From: Amanita rubescens | Lineage: Eukaryota > Basidiomycota > Agaricomycetes > Agaricales > Amanitaceae | Length of the DNA: 64,000 nucleotides | Direction: 5' to 3' | NCBI GenBank assembly: GCA_015039365.1 | Contig: WION01000113.1 | Location: forward strand, 62,001-126,000 | Shown: piece after piece, positions 39,371-51,516 of the stretch | Layout of the letters: every line of letters begins with the position of its first letter | Position numbering within the stretch: position 1 is the stretch's first letter | Translations under genes and position numbers: made by a program | The notes under the pieces: model-generated | Told to the model about the DNA's origin: nothing | The model's database searches: none | Seen by the model: only the letters and a program-made list of their open reading frames with translations

Positions 39371-39891
39371 GCCAGCATTGTAATATAATGCCCCGCAGCC
39401 CTTTTTCTGCTTATATATGATGTCAGGATGCCAACGATGCCAATAGCAGCGAGGGAGACGTGGGAGATGTCGCCGACGACGGGGACGACGGTGGGAAGGC
39501 CCTCTTGGCATGCTCACGTGGCTTGTTCCTATTATAGAAGGGACGGGTGCGGGAGGGGTCGGATATCATGCCTCAAGCCACAATTTCAGCTTATATATGG
39601 ATGCCAGCGATGGGGACAATGTCAATAGCGGCGGGGGAGGCGTGGGAGACATCGCGGACGACGGGGACGACGGTGGGAAGCGCTCCCGGCGTGCTTACGC
39701 GGCTTATTCCTATTATAGATGGGGCGCGGGCGCGGGAGCGGCAGGAAGGGAGTATATTGTGCCCAAGTATAGCTAGCTACGGCGAGGGATATCGAGCAGT
39801 ATGGGAATATCAAGGATGTGATGCAAAAAAGCAGTGGACTAGCTAAATTAGGACAATGCTAATTAACGTTAAATAGCCGGCTGTGCAGGTG
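39371..39891. repeat. Right terminal inverted repeat of the inner KDZ element (palindrome spacer)
   Basis: This 521-bp segment is the non-symmetric centre of the palindrome. It pairs with 30176-30696 in inverted orientation, and it starts with the intact target site GCCAGCAT. Confidence 0.9.
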
Positions 39892-39899
39892 ATGCTGGC
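39892..39899. repeat. Inner target-site duplication (right copy)
   Basis: ATGCTGGC, identical to 30689-30696. Confidence 0.92.
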
Positions 39900-40007
39900 A
39901 GCCCAAAAATAAGTCACACTATGTTCTATAATTAGAATGTGCCACGTCGTAACCATTAAAACTATATATAAATTTTAAAAAAAACAATTGGGAGGTACTT
40001 GGGTATA

Positions 40008-42432
40008 CTATGGGCTCTCAGAACCACGATCAGACTCTTCTCCTTCTGTATCACTCAATAAAGCTTTGCTCTTGAATTTCGATGATGTCGCCAAGCGGGT
40101 GGCGCCGCTGCCAGCGGATTTCTTACGCTGTTTGGGTTTCCCTTTGTCGGAACGTTGCTTGCGTTTTCGGCCCACCTGTTCCCCAGCAGCTTCGCGTTCT
40201 GCAATAGAGGCCATGTTCTCCCCGACTTCAGCCTCAGATAATTGAACCCAGTGGCATTCATTGGACTTCAACGCATGTCTGAGCGTGCGGACCTCATCAA
40301 CGCTTGATAGATTTGCCGGCGTGACAAACTTGACATTCTTGGGCCACCCTACGAGCTTTACGTGGTGTTTCTGAATAATGACCTTCTCGTAGTTCACATA
40401 GTTCATCATAACGTTGTCGGATTTCAGAATTTGTCCTTTGAATTTGAGATCATTAGCGGCGCGAATGTAACAAGTTCTGATAGAGGCTTACTTAACCCTT
40501 CAGTAATGATGGTAGTGCATTCGGAGCGAATAGCTTTAAACGTGTCCGTCTTAGCTTTGCCTAAAATAATGTCACATACATTCTACAAAAGCGGAGCGAT
40601 GCCGTGGACTCACTTTGATCTTTTGAGCACACCCACTGCTCGTATTTCCTAAGAACATCCCATACGTCCACCCTGAGAACGTCAAGAAAGAATGAAGCAG
40701 ATTCGCCCGTTGCCGCCCATCCGGGAATCGTCTGATCATCAATGTGGGATTTGGAGACGAAGAGAACCGAGCAGGTACCCGTTCGAAGATGGAGGTGCTG
40801 CAACTGAGCCAAAGTCAGAAATAGATCTTCTCTTCAGTGTGAGACACTTACTTCAATCGTTATACGTTGCATCGTCTGTCTAACATCTTGAGCTACCGAA
40901 AGACTAGAGGCACGTGAGCCTGTTTGCTTCAACTCGCGGTAAGCTTTGAGATCCTTTATCAACTCGTTCTTCTGCTCTTCTGAGATGTTCTCGATATCTT
41001 TGTCATCGTCTACCATCTTTTGAATTTCAAGTAGGGACAAGCGTTCACCGTTGGGGCGATCTAAGGATCACGCTCCGTAAGGAAGTGTGACAGAGTAAAT
41101 GGGGTACAGACCTTGATTGACTTCTCTAGCCTTTCGGTGGAGTAGAGCGTTTTTCAGATTTGGAGCGCGCTTGGCTTTCAGCGTGGACTTTGCATGAACG
41201 AGAGTCGAGATGTATGATTTCTTTTTCTTGTATTTTGTGGCGAGGTCGTTAATTGCCTTCTCTAGAAACGCGTGGAGCGTCTTGACCTCTGTTTGTAAAG
41301 CTTTAGCATTCTCCCGCATCTTCTCGCTCTTCAATCTTGCGGTCTCTTTCTCGGCGAGAGCCTTCGGTTGAGAGGTACGGTGTCGGATTGGCTGGATGGG
41401 TTTACCAAAGTTACGCTCAGCCCACGTGCTCAGGTTCACTGTAGAATTATCTAAGGCATTATTTTCCTTATCGGTGGCCGCCATCAATTCCCTCTGATGA
41501 TTGAGAATAATCGCATACTCAGCAAGCGCATCGTCGTCGTCAGGCTCATCATCAAAAGACTATAAAATCTATAGTGAGTTATTGCCAGTGGCTGCGATAC
41601 TGTGCAACTTACAAACAAGTTTGAAGGATCCAAGTCTTGTAGATTTGGGCTGCTCTCCGTATCATTGTTGTCGCCCGAATGCGTCAGCTCATTTGCGCCA
41701 TCCTTGTCATTACCGTGACCTGTATGCTCATATTGGGATCCTGGATCCTCGGGAACAAAAGCAAAGTCTATTGGTGCGTCGCGAGCAACGTTGTCCCTAT
41801 ATATCTTATTATAGCAGGTTATCAGATGTGAGTACGGATACTTACCGTTGCTGGTGACCTATATTTAATGTTTTTGGATCCACGTTCATGGGCTGAAGCG
41901 TATTGCTACCATGGGATGGATCCCGGGAATTGGTAATGCTTTGATTAAGATGGGTATTAGGTGTGTTATTGCTGACTTGATATCCACAGGTATTAATGTT
42001 ATTGTTGACATAGATAGCTTGGTGGGCCTGGCCGGCTGCATAATTAGGCCGAGCGAGTGTATTGTAATGAGAGTATCGTGAACGAAGGTCGGTTTCTATT
42101 TCTATCGAATGTTGACTGCCGGACAGAGTATTTCTTTGGTCAAAAGGAATGTGCTGTGTGTTGGAAAGCGAGGACGGCGCAGGGGTGCTAGATGACGAAG
42201 TACCACCGCAAGAATCGATTTGCTGTGGGTCAGAATGCCAGCCTCCGGCTTGAAGAGGGTCGAGAGGTTGCGACTGCCATGGCCAAGGCTCAAGCTCAGG
42301 AGAGAGTTGGCTCAAGGGGACAGCACTTTTATAGCTACCAAAAATTTGGTATGCACCTGCAGGTGTCTGCTGGTCCCATCCGAAGTTCATGGACTCGGAG
42401 AGGGACCAAGTGGGTGAGGTTCGAATGGCCAA
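40008..42432 (-). CDS. KDZ accessory protein (outer copy)
   Basis: This is the mirror copy of 36838-39262, with the same seven exons and no amino-acid change seen. The disordered N-terminus, coiled coil, GWP/CHWV module and basic tail are as described there. It reads toward the palindrome centre, tail to tail with the inner copy across the 521-bp spacer and flanks. Convergent transcripts of the two copies would be complementary outside the spacer only if they read through. Confidence 0.75.
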
Positions 42433-42536
42433 TTGATCACCCTAGTTAAGTTAGCCTGGAACATTCGGAGCCCCAACTGTTTTATAGTTCACACGGAACT
42501 TGTGCTTTTTTCAACGCTCACGTTGCCTCAGTTCGC

Positions 42537-43671
42537 ATGTCCCCCAGTGAGTAGTACTAGCCCCCGTATTTCTTACAAACTTAACAGTTGACCATTTACT
42601 ATCTTGTAGGAAAGCCACCTCCGCAGCCACCAGCAAACCGGGCGAGGCAGCCCCGCGAACCAACGCCGCCTCCAAGTGTCGAATCATCCATGGAATACCT
42701 TTCCGTCGAAGACCTCGAGTACTTTGAGCATTTCGAGGATATTAACCTTAGCACGGAAGGCAGAGACTTTTATGTTGTGTACCGTGGACGTCAAACAGGT
42801 ATTTTTGACAACTGGTAAGCCATAGCGATTCCCGCTGGCCACTGCCTAAACCATCGTTGCAGGGGACTTGTCACCCGCCTTACCGACCGCTTTTCAGGGG
42901 CTAGTTTCAAGTCTTTTACAACATTGGAAGTGGCTCAAGAGTCATGGAAGACTTACCTTGAGGGATGTCAGCAACGAGAGCCTGTCCCACCCCAATTGCC
43001 TGCCGGTCCAATTTCCCATACTACAACAAATAGAGCCGCCTCCGCACCAGCAAATCGTGTTCAGGCCGGCAACATCGTTCCTGTGCCGGCGAGTCGCGTT
43101 CGGGCTGGCAGCGTCACTCCTGTGCCAGCGAGTCGCGTTCGGGCTGGCAGCATTGCTCCTGTGCCGGCAAATCGTGCCCAGGCCGGTGGCATTGCGCCAG
43201 CGCCTGCGAACCGCGCTCAGTCTAGCAACATCACTCCTGTACCAGTGAATCGTACTCAGGCCAGCAGCGATGTTCTCCATGTCCGGGCTGCCAATTCCCC
43301 CGTGTCGACAAATGCTAGTATTCAGGCTGGTGATGACCAGAGGGCCCGGCCCTCTATATTTGCCCCCCGCACGTATCAAAGTTATTACCAAACTTCCCCC
43401 GCGACAGCCAATACCCATCCCCCCATCCAACCAGGTGCAGATGATTTCTATTGGATCATACTTCAAGGTGAGAACCCTGGTGTTTACCGTAATATGTAAG
43501 TTATCGGAAGTTATCCTCAGACAACTGGGCATTAACACTATTGACAGGGAAGATGCTAGAGCTGCGGTCGGAGCTTCGCCAATCATAGATCTTCGCTGTG
43601 TGAGGGGCGAAGTGGCAGCAAACCGGCTTTTCGTTGAGAAGTACATGGCAGGCGAAGTACACCGTATTTAG
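42537..43671 (+). CDS. RNase H1 hybrid-binding domain protein, KDZ cargo (outer copy)
   Basis: Exons are 42537-42546, 42610-42814, 42863-43495 and 43548-43671, totalling 972 bp (323 codons plus stop). The introns have GTGAGT...TTGTAG, GTAAGC...TTGCAG and GTAAGT...GACAG ends. The translation equals that of the inner copy. The domain order is Pro-rich head, hybrid-binding domain with conserved FYVVYRGRQTG, tandem PVPAxRVRAG repeats, and C-terminal block. Having both copies intact while the transposase carries a stop suggests either selection on this gene or recent homogenisation. Confidence 0.8.
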
Positions 43672-44404
43672 AATTTTAGATCACATTGTAAATACAACTA
43701 TCTGGTCCTGAAATTGATATATGTCGGCTAGCGTTGCAAATTGAAGGAGCGAATTCATGGGAATGTAAAACTTGTCACCTCGTACAGGTGATCTCGTAAA
43801 TCATGTCCTGATATGCAGTTTGAGTTGCGGGTGTTGCACCAATGTATGTTATTACATATGTAGTACGAGTGATATTGCAGCAAATTGATTGGGATAACAA
43901 CCTGTCAGCTCGATTAGAGCTTGTGGCTCAGCGCGTGCTCAGGAATGAATACATGATGAGGCTATCTATTTCACCGGCTCGACTTGTACTAATCACTCCC
44001 ACCAACCTTCGTCATCCCTCATCCCTTGCGATCAGTACTCGTTCACTCTCACAGTCTTATCAGTGATCACACGTAATTATATGTATCGCGTATTGCAGTT
44101 GAACATGCTTTCTTAGTGATTTGAGAGTGTCTGGAACTGCATCAGAAAGAGGAACGGACGATTTGGAATGAGTAGTATTACTTTCACTGCAACTGGCAGT
44201 TTTCTCTCCCTGTCGCTGCCTTGAAAACTATTCCAAGTCAGTTTCTTCTTCTTAAATTCACGATCACCTCGTGTCCATTGCAAGTTCAACACGTTGAGAT
44301 TGAACCGTATATTTTATCTCATCGATCATCAGTCATCTCATCTACCACGTGATCTCGTTTACAGACTTCTGACATGCTTGAGCCACGATCACAGCTCGGT
44401 AAAC

Positions 44405-47400
44405 ATGGCATTCAACTCTCGTTCTTTCAAATCAAAGAAGTATCGCAATTATGGCACAGACGACATTGCAATGCTTACAAGAGGACGAGGAAGGGCTATT
44501 TGACCGAAGAACGTTTCGATAGAGCGGGCCAAGAATCTGATGCTGCAGCGCCAGATGCGTCAAGGTATTTCAGCTGTTTCACGACGACCAATCGCTCAAT
44601 CGGGGACTATTAGACAGGGTGGCAACAGGTTCTTGTGACCCGGCGCTTGGTGACGATGAGGTGATGCAAGACCTAACAATGGCAGACAATATCCTCGATG
44701 GTACACAACCAATTGAATTCAGCCACGCTGGTGGCGAGTTCGTCGAGCTTCTTAGGACCGATATCAAGAAGGAAATGTAAGTATAAGCTACTACTACTCT
44801 AATAAGCATTTAGCTCACCCGGTTATAGCTCAAAGCGACGTCATGACCAAAGCACGCGTCGTGATAGGACATTACGTTTGGTAGAAGGATTTGCGGTTCA
44901 AATGGACTCACTAGTGGCAGCTTATCATGTCTGGTGTTACAATAACCGCGAAAATAAGGAGGGTTTCACGGACAGTCTCGCCGCATCATCATCAGAAGAG
45001 GTAGAGAAAACGGCAGATATAATATTGATTGACACATACTGTAAGTTTAATATGCAATCGTCTTAGCCATTCGTTTACAATGAAGCAGGCACCCGCAACG
45101 TTAAATATACCTTGTCCAAAAATGATAAAACAATTGGCACTGCTTTGGTTCGCCAAGGCATCATCCCGTCTGCTCCCTATCAACCAAGTTATGGAGTATC
45201 TACGCGCGTTCTGGAACTATACAAGAACCTTAATGCTCGGTGCCCTTGCCTTGCCATACAACCTTTTGTTAAGGGCTTAATTGATTTGCATGGTGTACGT
45301 GTCCGCTCTAGCCTCAGTTTGTCTACATACTCATATATGTTAGATGTCCTTTTTACCAAACTACAGTACCATATTCTCCACATGCAACGATGTCTACCTT
45401 AAAATACTTGAAGAGAGCCGAAAGGCAGTCATGAAAGAATTAAACCGTGATGGCCCCCTCTGGCGCATTAAAAATGCCTGTCCTGCTTGTTCATATCAAC
45501 TTCATGGTGAGAAGGAGCTCACCTTCAGCGTACTGACCACAATGGACGGGAACAACTCACTGAAGCGGATGCGACGAGATCTGAAATCAGAAGATGACTT
45601 TGAGGTGGATGAACGGCGTCATGAGCGACCAGACTCACGCGCTACCCCGGGCGACTATTATCTGACACGGGAGGAAGTGGATAAGTGGGCTAAGGGTGTT
45701 ATTGAAGAGGAACTCGTCAAGGTGATGCCTGTGAGTAATTACCTCTTGAAGTGAACTGGTCAATATGTTGATACTGAGTTACAGAGTGACGAGCACAACC
45801 CATGTGCATCACGATGGAAGAACATGATTGATAGTGTCACCTCTCGCATGTGGGGCGTATTCGACGAGACTGGTATCTTTCTTGCACTCTGTCGTCATGG
45901 ATTTGCGCTTGTTGTTGCCGACATGGTGCGAAGCGGAGAACTGTAAGTTTATTCCGGCTCTTGTTTACATTCCAATCAATCATTTTACTGGCAGGTCAAA
46001 ATATCCTCTCGCCGTCGTTGATCTTCTCCTCAAGGCATTCGGAAGCAATATTGGCGTAGGATATGATATTGGGTGCAAATTTGCAACGACTGTCAAGAAA
46101 AGCCCACTAGGTCCGGTTGCGAGCCAGCTCAATCTCCGTTCACTCGTCGGATCCTTCCACGGCCATGCGCATGGGCGGTTGTGTCAATTAACTCATCTTT
46201 CGACATACACTAAAGGACTGGGCCTCGAGGATCTCGAAGGGTGTGAAAGGTTTTTCTCAAAATCCAACGCACTCGCCAACTCTGTTCACTATGCGAGTGT
46301 GTTCCATTGACAGCAAAGTATTGTCAACTACATGCGGCACACCGACACTTTTGAAACTTATACTAACCTCAGTCGGTTATTATGTAAACGTGTTGCTTTC
46401 TGACTCACGTGATTTTCAGGCAAATTTCTCGTCAACAACTATCTGCAAGCGTTAGAAATACTCAAGAGCGAACCGTCTCTCAAGCTTACATTGGATGAGA
46501 AAGAGATATCAGACCCGGCATTCACATTTATGTCATGGCTCGAAGAGGAAAAAAAATATCTCGAGAATCTAGCAACAGAACCGCCTGAGGAGACTTTGGA
46601 AATGGATTACTATAGCGCGCTCGTTGAACTTGGGGAATATCAGTGTGTATTACCCTTTTTTAACTTTTACGTTGGCATTTTCCTGACAGTGGACTAGGAA
46701 TGAACTAGATGCGGGCAGCGCCAATTTCCTCAACCTAAGCATGTCAGATATTCACCAACGAGACCGGACAAGAGCAATAGAAACAAAGCGCCGACAAACA
46801 TTCGAGAAGCGCGACAGATGTTTAGAACATGTCCATGAATTAGAGCGCAAACTTCTTATCAGGTCACGATGGACCCCAGAGTCTCCAGAGTGGGCAGCTG
46901 CCGCAGAAAAGGTTCAGCAGCGCGATTATCGCAGGGCAGTGGATGTCTTGGAGGCCCTGGTTGTGTCCCGGCTGTTTGAGTTGACGAAAATGAATATGTC
47001 CGACATCTGTGCGTCATATTTACTCCATTTGCATCAGCCACTGATGATAATGTCAGGTTATAAGCTTCAGCGGCATATCGCCAAGTCGCTTCAATCCCGC
47101 TCGCATGCTATCAAGAAAGCTCTTGACAAGTACAATGAGGCTGCCGCTGCTCATCCTCCTGCTCCTGCTTTAACATGGGAGCAGGTAGTTGATTATGCAT
47201 TCTTGTCAGATTTTGATCTCCTGCGCGATGCTCGGCAAGATGTACGGGAGAAGCCATGGGCGTGTCCCCTAAATAGGGTACTTCGGGACCAATATTTCAA
47301 AGTTGAACGAGCACAGGAAGAGATCAAACGGCTCGACGTCGAAATTCGCCGGGTGATCACTTACATCGTCGATGAGACTGAATTCTTATGTGCAAAGGAA

Positions 47401-47751
47401 GCCATCTTGGCGAAGAGTAACCCCATTTTCGCCCACCAGATCTCAGTATACCGTATGGAACGTGGTCGCGCGAATGCATTGCACGTGCAGCGCTTCGAGA
47501 AGCTGGCCAAAAATCCTCGGTTTACAGGCAATATCACCCCTGGTCAAAGTGTTCTGTCTCTAAATCCCAGGACTGTGCAGCAGGAAAAGCAAGCTGAACG
47601 TGGTAGCGAGTCCCGAGTCGAGCTTTGCCCGGATGATGATTTAATGTCGGATCTCGAAGATGACGATCTGGTGCTCAGTGATATCACTTACAAACTGCTC
47701 TCCATTTCTACAGATCAAGACGGTCAATACCAGACCTCTCCCGAGGACTGA
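44405..47751 (+). pseudogene. KDZ transposase (outer copy)
   Basis: This is the mirror of 31519-34865, with the same exon reading, the same unclear 5' end and the same in-frame TGA at 46308-46310. Introns are visible, for example GTAAGT at 44776 to TTATAG near 44829, and the one ending GATTTTCAG before KFLVNNYLQALEI. The last exon (46741-47751 and slightly upstream) is a long uninterrupted frame. Because both copies share the stop, either the element was mobilised in trans after the mutation or one arm converted the other. Confidence 0.88.
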
Positions 47752-47999
47752 GCATCAGTCTTGTCACGCCGAATCCGAGCAATGAGATCACAACATTTTG
47801 ATAGTATAGTACGCGTTTCTCAACATATGTTTTTTTTTTGGCTTCAAATACATGACATTTGCTTTGCTGTTCACCACTCATTACGGATGGCGGCGACAGC
47901 AACGACCTGCAGTTCGACATGCTGACGTGGCACGTTCAACTTCCAATTATAGAAGGATAATTTATTTTAAACTCGTGAGGCAGTTTACATAATGTGCGA

Positions 48000-48573
48000 T
48001 GCCGATGGCGGGATCTATTGCAATGGGGCCACGATTTCTGCTTATATATGGATGCCAGGTGCTGATATTGCCAATAGCAGTGAGGGACACGTGGGAGATG
48101 TTGCCGACGACAGGGACGACGGTGGGAAGGCCCTCTTGGCATGCTCACATGGCTTGTTCCTATTATAGAAGGGACGGGTGCGGGAGGGGTCGGATATCGT
48201 GCCTCAAGCCACAATTTCAGCTTATATGTGGATGCCAGCGATGGGGATGATGTCAATAGCGGCAGGGGAGGCGTGGGAGACATCGCGGACGACGGGGACG
48301 ATGTCAATAGCGGCGGGGGAGGCGTGGGAGACATCGCGGACGACGGGGACGACGGTGGGAAGCGCTCCTGGCGTGCTTATGCGGCTTATTCCTATTATAG
48401 ATGGGGCGCGGGCGTGGGAGCGGCGGGAAGGGAGTATATTGTGCCCAAGTATAGCTAGCTACGGCGAGGGATATCGAGCAGTATGGGAATATCAAGGATG
48501 TGATGCAAAAAAGCAGTGGACTAGCTAAATTAGGACAATGCTAATTAACGTTAAATAGCCGGCTGTGCAGGTG
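48000..48573. repeat. Right terminal inverted repeat of the outer KDZ element
   Basis: It mirrors 30697-31270, including the duplicated 51-bp unit. One substitution was seen within that duplicated unit. It ends GCCGGCTGTGCAGGTG before TSD ATCATGCA. Confidence 0.88.
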
Positions 48574-48581
48574 ATCATGCA
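48574..48581. repeat. Outer target-site duplication (right copy)
   Basis: ATCATGCA, identical to 30168-30175. Confidence 0.9.
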
Positions 48582-48911
48582 CAGCCTTGCCACATGTCTC
48601 CCCTGATAATGGCTGCTGATGTGATATGGCAATCACCCACACAAGTCACAAGTTGGTATGTATTTGCCACTACAGTTCAGAGCAAAGCGATTCCAGAATG
48701 AGGCTTGGAAAACTTATGATCCCTAAATATGACTAGCTAGATCTTATTATATAAATTTGTAGATATATGTATAACTTTTGTGAGGAACAGATGCAAGTAA
48801 CATTGGCAAAAAGCATGTTAATTAATTATTTTTTTTAGAAGGTCTTGGCCATCAATGGTAGGTTAAAGTGTTACAAAACATGTTGTTATAAAAACTGATT
48901 ACTCCTTTCAG

Positions 48912-49675
48912 TTGTCCTTGGAACTAGAGAATTTTCACAATGTCCAAAATGTGCCAGTTGGAGCCTTGGCAGCAGACAATGGTTCTCAAATCATGTTCAC
49001 TGCTCTTAACCAAGTGTTACTCCCAGCCACTGAGGAGTACATTGTTGACAACTTTGTTTTCCACCTGCTGGATCTCATGGCTGGCAGTGAAGCTGGATTG
49101 GAAGTTGGAACTGGCCAAGAAGGACCCTATGTGCACTGCAGCTCAACATGGGTGGCCATATTATGCATACTTGGCCAAACATCTGTGTTGCTGGCCATAT
49201 TGGGAATAATCTGAGGATGTTGGTCACTGTCGAAGAAAGCAAGCTTAACCAGGCACTGGATAGAATTGAGCCACAGCTCATCGGTGCTGAGGCAATTGCT
49301 GCCTACCAACACAACATTGCAGCAGAAGCTCCATCAGGAGGTGACTGGCAAGGATATCAAGATGATATCCTTTTCTATGGGCTCATCATGCAGGGCTTAT
49401 GCCCACATTTCTACAGGATCAACATCCATCATGAGCTGGCAAACAGCATATGGGACTTCTCCCAACAGTCCAGACAGAAGTTTTTCGATACACCCCAGTG
49501 CAGCAAAACCCAGGTGATGCTTTCAGCACAATGTGAAACCTTGCAGAATGGCAAGTTGCCCTACAGGCATTCTGGATATTTAGAAACAGGCTTGCAGCAC
49601 ACACCGCTGAGCTTGCAGAAGGGATGCAATAGTGTAATCTATCAATTACATCAGGAAGAACTGTTTCTACAATAG
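48912..49675 (+). pseudogene. Degenerate coding relic, family unknown
   Basis: Two overlapping open frames look protein-like. The first reads LSLELENFHNVQNVPVGALA, then VLLPATEEYIVDNFVFHLLD. The second, shifted, reads RMLVTVEESKLNQALDRIEP and GGDWQGYQDDILFYGLIMQG. The frame changes near 49200, in a short TGGCCATATT duplication, so an indel is likely. I do not recognise the family. It lies next to the KDZ insertion. Confidence 0.35.
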
Positions 49676-51220
49676 TTTTAATGTCTATTATGTAGTATTA
49701 CCTTGCTGAGCACAGCACAATGTCATTCATCACTCAAACAACCAAGTGTCTGAACCACCTCTAAGTTGTCTTTCTAGCTGAACACATACGCCTATCAATG
49801 GGCAGACTGGAACAGTGGTGTTGACAGCCAGGTAAAGTGGAAGTTATCATCAAGCATCTCTCAACTAATGCTCTGAATATAGGGCCTTGGTGAAAGTACC
49901 CTTGTACTTGACACTTTTGCGAATGGCTACTTAATGCAGCTCAGAGAATATGAAGATGATCATGAAAACAAGAAACCTGTTGATGCTCTAATCCTGGTGA
50001 TGCAAGTGGTACAAAGTTATGTTTACCAGTCACTCACAAAACTAACTATTTTGGGTTGGCCATGCACTTGAACAGGAGAGTTATCAAAGAAAGAACAAAA
50101 GTTTTCAGTAGATAACTATGGTGACCTCACGGTCAAGGTGAAGAAGGAGGGTACAATGAGTACCAGGAAGATGATGTGCATGCAACCATCTTTGTCCAGA
50201 CATTGCACATGCTGAGCAATGCTCAGTGGGATAATCTCATTGTCAATCCAACAAAACCACCAAGTCTTGAGTCCACTTGACGAGTGCTGCTACCCTTGAT
50301 GAAGAGGATGAAGATCCAGACAGCAATTTCATTATGGATTTCGACTATTTTGTGAGCACTTTCTAACTTTATGCAGTCTCAATCAGTCACTCTTGAGAAA
50401 ACCACAACTTTTGCTCATGTGTTACAATGGTTTTCATTCAATAACATTTGCTCTCAAGTTTGCAAGTTCATGTCAACCTGTTTTCCATTGCTCTCAAGAA
50501 ATCCACCATGTAGTTTGCATTCACTATCATTCACTTTTGCCATCTTTTGCTCCTCCCAATTGCTATTGTTCACTCTCGGTACAATGTATTCCGTTCATAC
50601 AAATGATAATAAATAGCAATTTTTTGTGTCCCATTCAATCTTTGATAAATGCTTAATAGAGCAGGGAACTCAAGAGTGACCCAAGTGCTCTCAGAGCTGA
50701 TTTGACCCCTCTGAGAGTGATGTACCTTGCAGAAGGCACTCTTGATGACATTGACAGCTGTGGTGACTTTGGTAAGCTGCCCAGTGCCAAAGACAATGTT
50801 CTCCTTGAGCAGCAGCTGAATTTTGATGATATCAAACTGTGATTGCTCAGTTGCTGGGGTACTTGTCCAGGTCTTACCATTGTATATGCACACTCAAATA
50901 GGCTTGTCGACACAGGACTTGAGTCACTTGATGCATTACCCATTGGGAACAAGTGAGAAACACCGTATGTAAGAGGTTCAATCATGTCATGTCCGCTACT
51001 GTAGGTCATGGAGCACTTCTCTCTTGCCTGTAGGCTGTGGCTCGAGAAATCACTGAGCGCCTTCTTCCCACAATATGCCTGTGGCAGGCAAGACCTCATC
51101 GCAGGTTCCAGGTGGTTTTCCTATGCACATTGTTGATATTTGCGTTTTCTATTCTTGACCCTGACATTTTATTGCAGCAATATTAATGCTGAGACCCTTG
51201 GTGCGTAGCTAGCACAGACT

Positions 51221-51516
51221 TGCTGCATCAGGAAATTGGGGAAAAATCTGATTGCATCTGACACTGCTGGAACACTGGCTGTCTGATTGTCTGATTGTCT
51301 AACCAGCACTGGAACACTAATTGTCTGACAGCCTGATTGTCTGACAAGTGCCAGATGAGGTGTCAGATGTTGTCAGACAATGTCAGACAATCAGGCTGTC
51401 AGACAATTAGTGTTCCAGTGCTGGTTAGACAATCAGACAATCAGACAGCCAGTGTTCCAGCAGTGTCAGATGCAGTCAGATGAGATCAGATTTTTCCCCA
51501 ATTTGCTGATGTGGCA
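51221..51516. mobile_element. Hairpin MITE-like element
   Basis: Two arms of about 125 bp, nearly perfect inverted repeats rich in GTCTGATTGTCTGA, are separated by a short loop around 51347-51384. The ends pair through AAATTGGGGAAAAATCTGAT. There are no coding frames. TSDs were not resolved. Confidence 0.75.

Larger units (their letters stand above)
30697..39891 (+). mobile_element. Inner KDZ transposon, 9195 bp
   Basis: Ends are CACCTGCACAGCCGGC and its inverse, with exact 8-bp flanks ATGCTGGC at 30689-30696 and 39892-39899. Its intact target (GCCAGCAT, 39371-39378) is still present within the element itself, showing where the other copy was hit. Terminal inverted repeats are about 500 bp or longer and contain tandem subrepeats. 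The left one has an extra 51-bp unit (from about 30967). Genes in order are transposase (minus), hybrid-binding-domain protein (minus) and accessory protein (plus). Confidence 0.94.
30176..48573 (-). mobile_element. Outer KDZ transposon containing a second copy of itself
   Basis: The unit begins CACCTGCACAGCCGGC and ends with its reverse complement, flanked by the 8-bp TSD ATCATGCA. Removing the inner element (30697-39891) and one inner TSD (8 bp) leaves 30176-30696 plus 39900-48573, which is 9195 bp. That is exactly the length of the inner element. The outer copy reads in the opposite orientation, so the whole forms an 18.4-kb palindrome with a 521-bp off-centre piece. KDZ elements are a fungal DNA-transposon superfamily with 8-bp TSDs and an RNase H-fold transposase. 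Coordinates on the two arms sum to 79270. Confidence 0.93.

Noticed and set aside
30176..48573. Simple inverted segmental duplication or assembly-made palindrome as the first explanation
   Set aside because: Two different exact 8-bp TSDs, equal 9195-bp lengths and an off-centre 521-bp piece are better explained by transposon self-insertion. Assembly effects remain possible for the arm identity only.
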